Below are positions 6,793-9,695 of a stretch of DNA of 9,695 nucleotides, piece after piece. The DNA is from DAOPJM01 sp035399665 (lineage in GTDB: Bacteria; Bacillota; Clostridia; Christensenellales; CAG-138), in assembly GCA_035399665.1 (NCBI GenBank), contig DAOPJM010000053.1:1-9695 (forward strand), in the 5' to 3' direction. Within the stretch, counting starts at the first letter, position 1. Each line of letters starts with the position of its first letter. The position numbers were made by a program, and so were the translations under genes. The notes under the pieces are model-generated. The model was given only the letters and a program-made list of their open reading frames with translations, did no database searches and was not told the DNA's origin.

Positions 6793-7205
6793 CGGCGAAG
6801 GCGTATCTGGAGCAGGCGTTTCGATTGGATCAGCGGATCAACAGCAAGATCGCACAGGTGGGCGCGCTGCACGAGCTCGCAACAAAAGCCACATCCACCA
6901 TATCGGACATGCCCCGCGCGGCCTCCCCCAATGTGCACCGCATGGAGGATATCATTATGAAGATATTCGCGCTCGAGGAGGAGATCAATGCGGATATCGA
7001 TGCGCTGGTAGATCTAAAGCGTGAGATCGTTGCAGTGATTAAGGCAGTGGAGAATACGGAGTACCAGACGGTATTGGAAAAGCGCTATCTCAACTTCGAC
7101 AAGTGGGAGCAGATAGCGGTCGATATGGGATACAGCATGGATTGGCTCTTTGCTATTCATCGAGCAGCACTAAAAAATATCGAAATTCCCGAAAGACAAC
7201 AGTAA
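6789..7205 (+). CDS. DUF1492/ArpU-like phage transcriptional regulator (sigma-70 region 4-like HTH)
   Basis: A 138-residue protein. GGAGG (6778-6782) lies 6 bases before ATG 6789, which overlaps the previous stop. The N-terminal two thirds form a helical, coiled-coil-like region (5-88) containing YLEQAFRLDQRINSKI (6-21) and EDIIMKIFALEEEINADIDAL (53-73). The C-terminus has the sequence EYQTVLEKRYLNFDKWEQIA (91-110) followed by VDMGYSMDWLFAIHRAALKNI (111-131), a helix-turn-helix resembling sigma-70 region 4. This is the DUF1492 arrangement, related to ArpU-type late-gene regulators that are usually placed at the end of the replication module just before HNH and terminase genes. It probably activates or modulates late transcription. 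The next 144 bases hold a possible promoter element and a terminator, fitting that role. Confidence 0.88.
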   Translation: MTAKAYLEQAFRLDQRINSKIAQVGALHELATKATSTISDMPRAASPNVHRMEDIIMKIFALEEEINADIDALVDLKREIVAVIKAVENTEYQTVLEKRYLNFDKWEQIAVDMGYSMDWLFAIHRAALKNIEIPERQQ

Positions 7206-7241
7206 ACAACAGAGAAAAACAGTATGGATGTGTGATATCTT

Positions 7242-7247
7242 TATACT
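7242..7247 (+). promoter_or_regulatory. possible -10 element (TATACT) upstream of the terminator
   Basis: TATACT matches the bacterial -10 consensus at 5 of 6 positions and sits in a locally AT-rich stretch. There is no recognisable -35 box at 16-18 bases upstream (the sequence around 7218-7225 is AACAGTAT), so it would need an activator, for which the DUF1492 protein encoded just upstream is a candidate. AGTAT (7221-7225) and ATACT (7243-7247) form a short inverted repeat that might be an operator. The evidence is weak. Confidence 0.25.
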
Positions 7248-7270
7248 AACGAAATCCAGAATTTCAGACC

Positions 7271-7303
7271 GGCCTCCGAGGAAGAAACTCGGAGGCCTTT
7301 TCT
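7271..7303 (+). terminator. rho-independent terminator at the replication/packaging boundary
   Basis: A perfect 10-bp GC-rich stem, GGCCTCCGAG (7271-7280) with CTCGGAGGCC (7288-7297), with a 7-base loop and a following TTTTCT. It lies 65 bases after the DUF1492 stop and 46 bases before the HNH start. It should end transcripts of the replication module, so late genes need either a promoter downstream, read-through, or antitermination. The A-rich loop side and the short T-run suggest it works best on the + strand. Confidence 0.9.
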
Positions 7304-7349
7304 GTGCCAAGGAACGCATTGTGAAATGCTTCAGGAAGAGGGGAATGGT

Positions 7350-7712
7350 ATGCCGCAAAAGCCAAAGACGCCCTGCCGGTATCCCGGGTGCAGCGCACTG
7401 TGCGAGGAGGCGTACTGCGACAAGCATCGGCAGCAGGTCAATCATGAATACAACACGCAGCAGCGGGACAAGGCAGCCAGCAGCTTCTATGCCTCCGCTC
7501 GGTGGCGAAGCCTGCGAAAGCAGAAGCTCGCCCTCAATCCCATGTGTGAGGAATGCGCGCGGCAAAACCGGCTGACGCCCGCAACAATGGTAGATCATAT
7601 CATACCGATCAAGCAGGGCGGCCAAGCGCTGGACATGGAGAACCTGCAAAGCCTTTGCTGGAGCTGCCACAGCGCGAAATCTATTTTGGAAGGCAGTCGC
7701 TTCGGAAGATAG
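7350..7712 (+). CDS. HNH endonuclease of the packaging module
   Basis: A 120-residue HNH nuclease. GAGGGG (7338-7343) lies 6 bases before ATG 7350; ATG 7326 in frame has only a distant weak site. The C-terminal nuclease core has CEEC (C66, C69), VDHIIPIKQGG (81-91, with D82 H83), N98 in MENLQSLC, and CWSCH (C103, C106, H107), so the structural zinc and the catalytic His-metal site are both present. An extra N-terminal cysteine set, CRYPGCSALCEEAYCDKH (9-26), looks like a small zinc-binding domain. In HK97-type and Gram-positive cos phages an HNH protein encoded beside the terminase is required for DNA cleavage at cos during packaging, and the position here, directly before the small terminase, fits that job. 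Confidence 0.95.
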   Translation: MPQKPKTPCRYPGCSALCEEAYCDKHRQQVNHEYNTQQRDKAASSFYASARWRSLRKQKLALNPMCEECARQNRLTPATMVDHIIPIKQGGQALDMENLQSLCWSCHSAKSILEGSRFGR

Positions 7713-7878
7713 TTGCTCTTGCCCTATCGGGTGGGGGTATCTGAATCTCCAGCGAGGATGAATCATAGACGGGCGTGGGGTCACGCGCGAATAATCGGGA
7801 AATCAAGAAGGTATATTGACCGCCTTTTCAAGTTTTTCCGCGTAATCAACCATTTTCAAGCGAAGGGAGGCGGCAGAT
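7713..7878. other. 166-bp non-coding gap between HNH and small terminase, candidate cos region
   Basis: No convincing gene lies here. It contains a G-rich run (7729-7737) after a short CCC/GGG inverted repeat (7722-7731), a hairpin GCGTG (7773-7777) with CACGC (7782-7786) and a GGGT loop followed by GCG, the 8-bp direct repeat TTTTCAAG at 7825-7832 and 7853-7860, and AATCA at 7761, 7801 and 7844. A gap this long is unusual in such a tightly packed region. In cos phages with an HNH-terminase arrangement the cohesive-end site is commonly near the small terminase gene, so this is the best candidate in the window. The exact nick positions cannot be read from sequence alone. Confidence 0.4.
7825..7860 (+). 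repeat. 8-bp direct repeat TTTTCAAG, two copies 28 bp apart
   Basis: Identical copies lie at 7825-7832 and 7853-7860, just before the ribosome binding site of the small terminase gene. The near-integral helical spacing (28 bp is about 2.7 turns, so not exactly in phase) leaves the idea of paired terminase binding sites open but unproven. Chance occurrence in this AT-richer stretch is possible. Confidence 0.35.
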
Positions 7879-8415
7879 ATGGCCAATGGCCACGGCGGAG
7901 CGCGTCCGGGCGCCGGGCGCAAAAAGAAAGCGCTGTCGGAGAAGCTGACGGACGGCAACCCCGGCAAGGCACCGCTGACAAAGATGCAGTTTGATGTGCA
8001 GCATAGCAAGCTGGAAGGCTGCGATATGCCGCCCATCGCCGAATATCTCAAGCAGGTCACAAAGAACTCGCATCAAAATCTTACACCGGAGATCTACGAG
8101 AGCACATGGAACTGGCTGAACGAGCGCGGCTGCGCGCAGTTGGTGAAGAAGGAGCTCATCGAGCAGTATGCGCTGTACGTTACGCGCTGGGTGCAGTGCG
8201 AGGAGGGCATCAACCAATACGGGCTGCTGGCAAAGCACCCAACCACGCAGATGCCAATCGCAAGCCCCTACGTTTCGATGGGACTGAGCTTTTTGAAGCA
8301 AGCAAACATCCTGTGGCTGCAGATCTATCAGATCGTCAAAGAGAATTGTGAAACGCCGCTTGGCAGCAATCCGAACGATGATCTGATGGAACGCATACTG
8401 GGGAGCAAGACATAA
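7879..8415 (+). CDS. phage terminase small subunit, P27-like
   Basis: A 178-residue DNA-recognition subunit of the packaging motor. GGGAGG (7865-7870) lies 8 bases before ATG 7879. It opens with GGARPGAGRKKK (6-17), a basic glycine/arginine tail typical of this family, followed by TDGNPGKAPL (24-33). The middle has helical segments LTPEIYESTWNWLNERG (68-84) and LVKKELIEQYALYVTRWVQCEEGI (88-111). The C-terminal part contains GLLAKHPTTQMPIASPYVSMGLSFLKQANILWLQIYQIV (115-153), where P-x-A/S-P followed by a long helix is the usual pattern. The family binds the packaging initiation site and loads the large subunit, which should be encoded just beyond the window. The upstream gap is its likely recognition region. 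Assigned with good confidence; the specific P27 subgroup is less certain. Confidence 0.9.
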   Translation: MANGHGGARPGAGRKKKALSEKLTDGNPGKAPLTKMQFDVQHSKLEGCDMPPIAEYLKQVTKNSHQNLTPEIYESTWNWLNERGCAQLVKKELIEQYALYVTRWVQCEEGINQYGLLAKHPTTQMPIASPYVSMGLSFLKQANILWLQIYQIVKENCETPLGSNPNDDLMERILGSKT

Positions 8416-8426
8416 CGGAGGTATCA

Positions 8427-9695
8427 ATGAACATCGAACGAATCGCGATAGAGAAGCTGCAGGCGGCAGCATATAACCCGCGGAAAGCCTTGAAGCCCGG
8501 TGACGCGGAATACGAAAAGCTCAAGCGCAGCATGACCGAGTTCGGCTATGTGGAGCCCATCATCTGGAACAAGACCACAGGCAATGTGGTAGGCGGCCAC
8601 CAGCGCTTAACCGTCCTCAGGGATTTGGGAGAAACCGCGGTGGACTGCGTTGTTGTCGAGCTCGACGCAAAGCGTGAAAAGGCATTGAACGTGGCATTGA
8701 ACAAGATTCAGGGTGAATGGGACAAGGATAAGCTGGCAGAGCTTTTGACCGAGCTTGACGGCAGCGAGTTCGATGTATCCCTCACCGGCTTCGACGCGAC
8801 CGAGATCGACGAGCTGCTCAACGCGTTCTACTCCAAGGAAGCGGTGCAGGATGAATTTGACGTTGACGAAGCGCACGCCAATATTACAGCAAAGGGCGCG
8901 GTCACGAAAACGGGCGATATCTGGAAGCTGGGTGTCCATCGGCTCATGTGCGGCGACTCCACCTCGGCAGCAGACTTTGCAAAGCTCATGAACGGCAGCC
9001 ATGCACAGATGGCTGTCACCTCCCCTCCGTATGGAGTCGGCAAGGAATACGAGGCGCAGGGCATCGAGCCATGGTTCAAGACCATGCGGCCTGTCATACA
9101 GAACCTGACAAAGTACGCGGGAATCGTGTGCTGGAACCTCGGCGACCTGTATGCCACCGGCACCCAGTTCATTGAACCTACGAACTTCTATTCCTCCGAG
9201 CTGTTCAAAGAGTGCGGCTTTCGCCCTCTATGGATCCGCATCTGGAAGAAGCAAGGGATGAACTTTGGCATAGGGCCCTATCATCTGGTCACGAACAAGC
9301 CCGTGCAGCAGTACGAATACATCTCGGCATTCAGCCGCAGCGGCGACGTGGAGTACAACGATCAGGAGTATGTGTGGCTCTCGGCATATGCCAGTCACTC
9401 CTTCCGCTTCGTCAAGCGGCTTACAAAGGAGGAGCGCAAGAACTGGGGCTATGCCGGCATCTGGGAAATGACAACGGTCAGAGCGAATAAGGAGCATCCG
9501 GCCATGTTTCCCGTCGAGCTCCCGTGGCGCTGCATCAAAATGCACGCCGACCGAGGCGACATTGTGCTGGAGCCCTTCTCCGGCAGCGGAACAACCATCA
9601 TCGCCTGCGAACAGGCGGAGCGGGTCTGTTATGCCATGGAACGGTCACCGGAATACTGCGACCTTGCGGTGAAGCGCTGGGAGGAGTTTACGGGC
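8427..9695 (+). CDS. ParB-like nuclease domain / DNA methyltransferase fusion, truncated by window end
   Basis: GGAGG (8417-8421) lies 5 bases before ATG 8427, and the frame is open for 423 codons to the window edge. Residues about 1-95 form a ParB N-terminal-like domain: LQAAAYNPRK (11-20), KLKRSMTEFGYVEPIIWN (31-48) and VVGGHQRLTVL (54-64). After a linker comes a methyltransferase with CGDS (175-178), motif IV TSPPYG (198-203), a variable target-recognition part (about 210-370) and motif I LEPFSGSGTT (381-390), then the motif II/III region ERSPEYCDLAVKRW. Motif IV before motif I gives the beta-class order. SPPY is more typical of N4-cytosine than N6-adenine (DPPY) enzymes, so the product is likely m4C, though this is uncertain. 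Such fusions commonly sit between small and large terminase genes and may protect phage DNA from host restriction. No partner restriction gene is visible. Confidence 0.94.
   Translation, partial: MNIERIAIEKLQAAAYNPRKALKPGDAEYEKLKRSMTEFGYVEPIIWNKTTGNVVGGHQRLTVLRDLGETAVDCVVVELDAKREKALNVALNKIQGEWDKDKLAELLTELDGSEFDVSLTGFDATEIDELLNAFYSKEAVQDEFDVDEAHANITAKGAVTKTGDIWKLGVHRLMCGDSTSAADFAKLMNGSHAQMAVTSPPYGVGKEYEAQGIEPWFKTMRPVIQNLTKYAGIVCWNLGDLYATGTQFIEPTNFYSSELFKECGFRPLWIRIWKKQGMNFGIGPYHLVTNKPVQQYEYISAFSRSGDVEYNDQEYVWLSAYASHSFRFVKRLTKEERKNWGYAGIWEMTTVRANKEHPAMFPVELPWRCIKMHADRGDIVLEPFSGSGTTIIACEQAERVCYAMERSPEYCDLAVKRWEEFTG

Noticed and set aside
7228..7575. Open frame across the terminator into the HNH gene
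   Set aside because: It reads through the terminator hairpin and is out of frame with the clear HNH motifs.
7713..7994. Open frame from TTG through the gap into the small terminase gene
   Set aside because: It uses a weak TTG start without a ribosome binding site, has a basic low-information translation, and overlaps the terminase start in another frame.
1..9695. CRISPR arrays, tRNA or rRNA genes, insertion sequences, integrase attachment sites
   Set aside because: I saw no regularly spaced repeats, cloverleaf-like sequence, transposase motifs or integrase gene anywhere in the window by eye; short tRNA-like folds cannot be fully excluded without a covariance search.

Overview
The window looks like the replication-to-packaging segment of a tailed double-stranded DNA phage or prophage (HK97-like, siphovirus-type gene content). 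All genes run on the + strand. Strong GGAGG-type ribosome binding sites, tightly packed genes with ATGA stop-start overlaps, and the mix of families (family A polymerase, DUF7768-type protein, D5/P4-like primase-helicase, VRR-NUC, DUF1492, HNH, P27-type small terminase, ParB-methylase) point to a phage of a fairly GC-rich Firmicute, most likely a gut-type Clostridia. No integrase, repressor or attachment site is visible, so prophage versus free phage cannot be decided. The host assignment is inference from gene families, not from a search.

Positions 1-7205 hold the replication module. It starts with the C-terminal end of a SNF2-like helicase (cut by the window edge). A small coiled-coil protein and a cysteine-cluster protein that may be the phage single-strand binding protein follow. 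Then come a DNA polymerase with 3'-5' exonuclease, a nucleoside-deoxyribosyltransferase-like DUF7768 protein, and a 723-residue primase-polymerase/SF3 helicase. After these lie a 57-residue hydrophobic small ORF in an AT-rich stretch, a VRR-NUC nuclease, a 75-residue conserved-type phage protein, and a DUF1492/ArpU-like regulator. Together these give template unwinding, priming, synthesis, proofreading and junction or flap processing. The regulator at the end is well placed to switch on the late genes.

Positions 7206-7349 are non-coding and hold an excellent intrinsic terminator (7271-7301) with a possible -10 element just upstream. This is the boundary between the replication and packaging modules.

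Positions 7350-9695 start the packaging module: an HNH endonuclease, a 166-bp non-coding gap with a short hairpin and direct repeats (candidate cos/terminase recognition region), the small terminase subunit, and a ParB-like nuclease-domain/DNA methyltransferase fusion that runs off the window end. The large terminase is expected just beyond.

The points most worth a second look are the small ORF joined by ATGA overlaps at both ends, the AT-rich repeat-bearing segment it occupies, the putative cos region, the four-to-five cysteine protein before the polymerase, and the TSPPYG motif in the methyltransferase.
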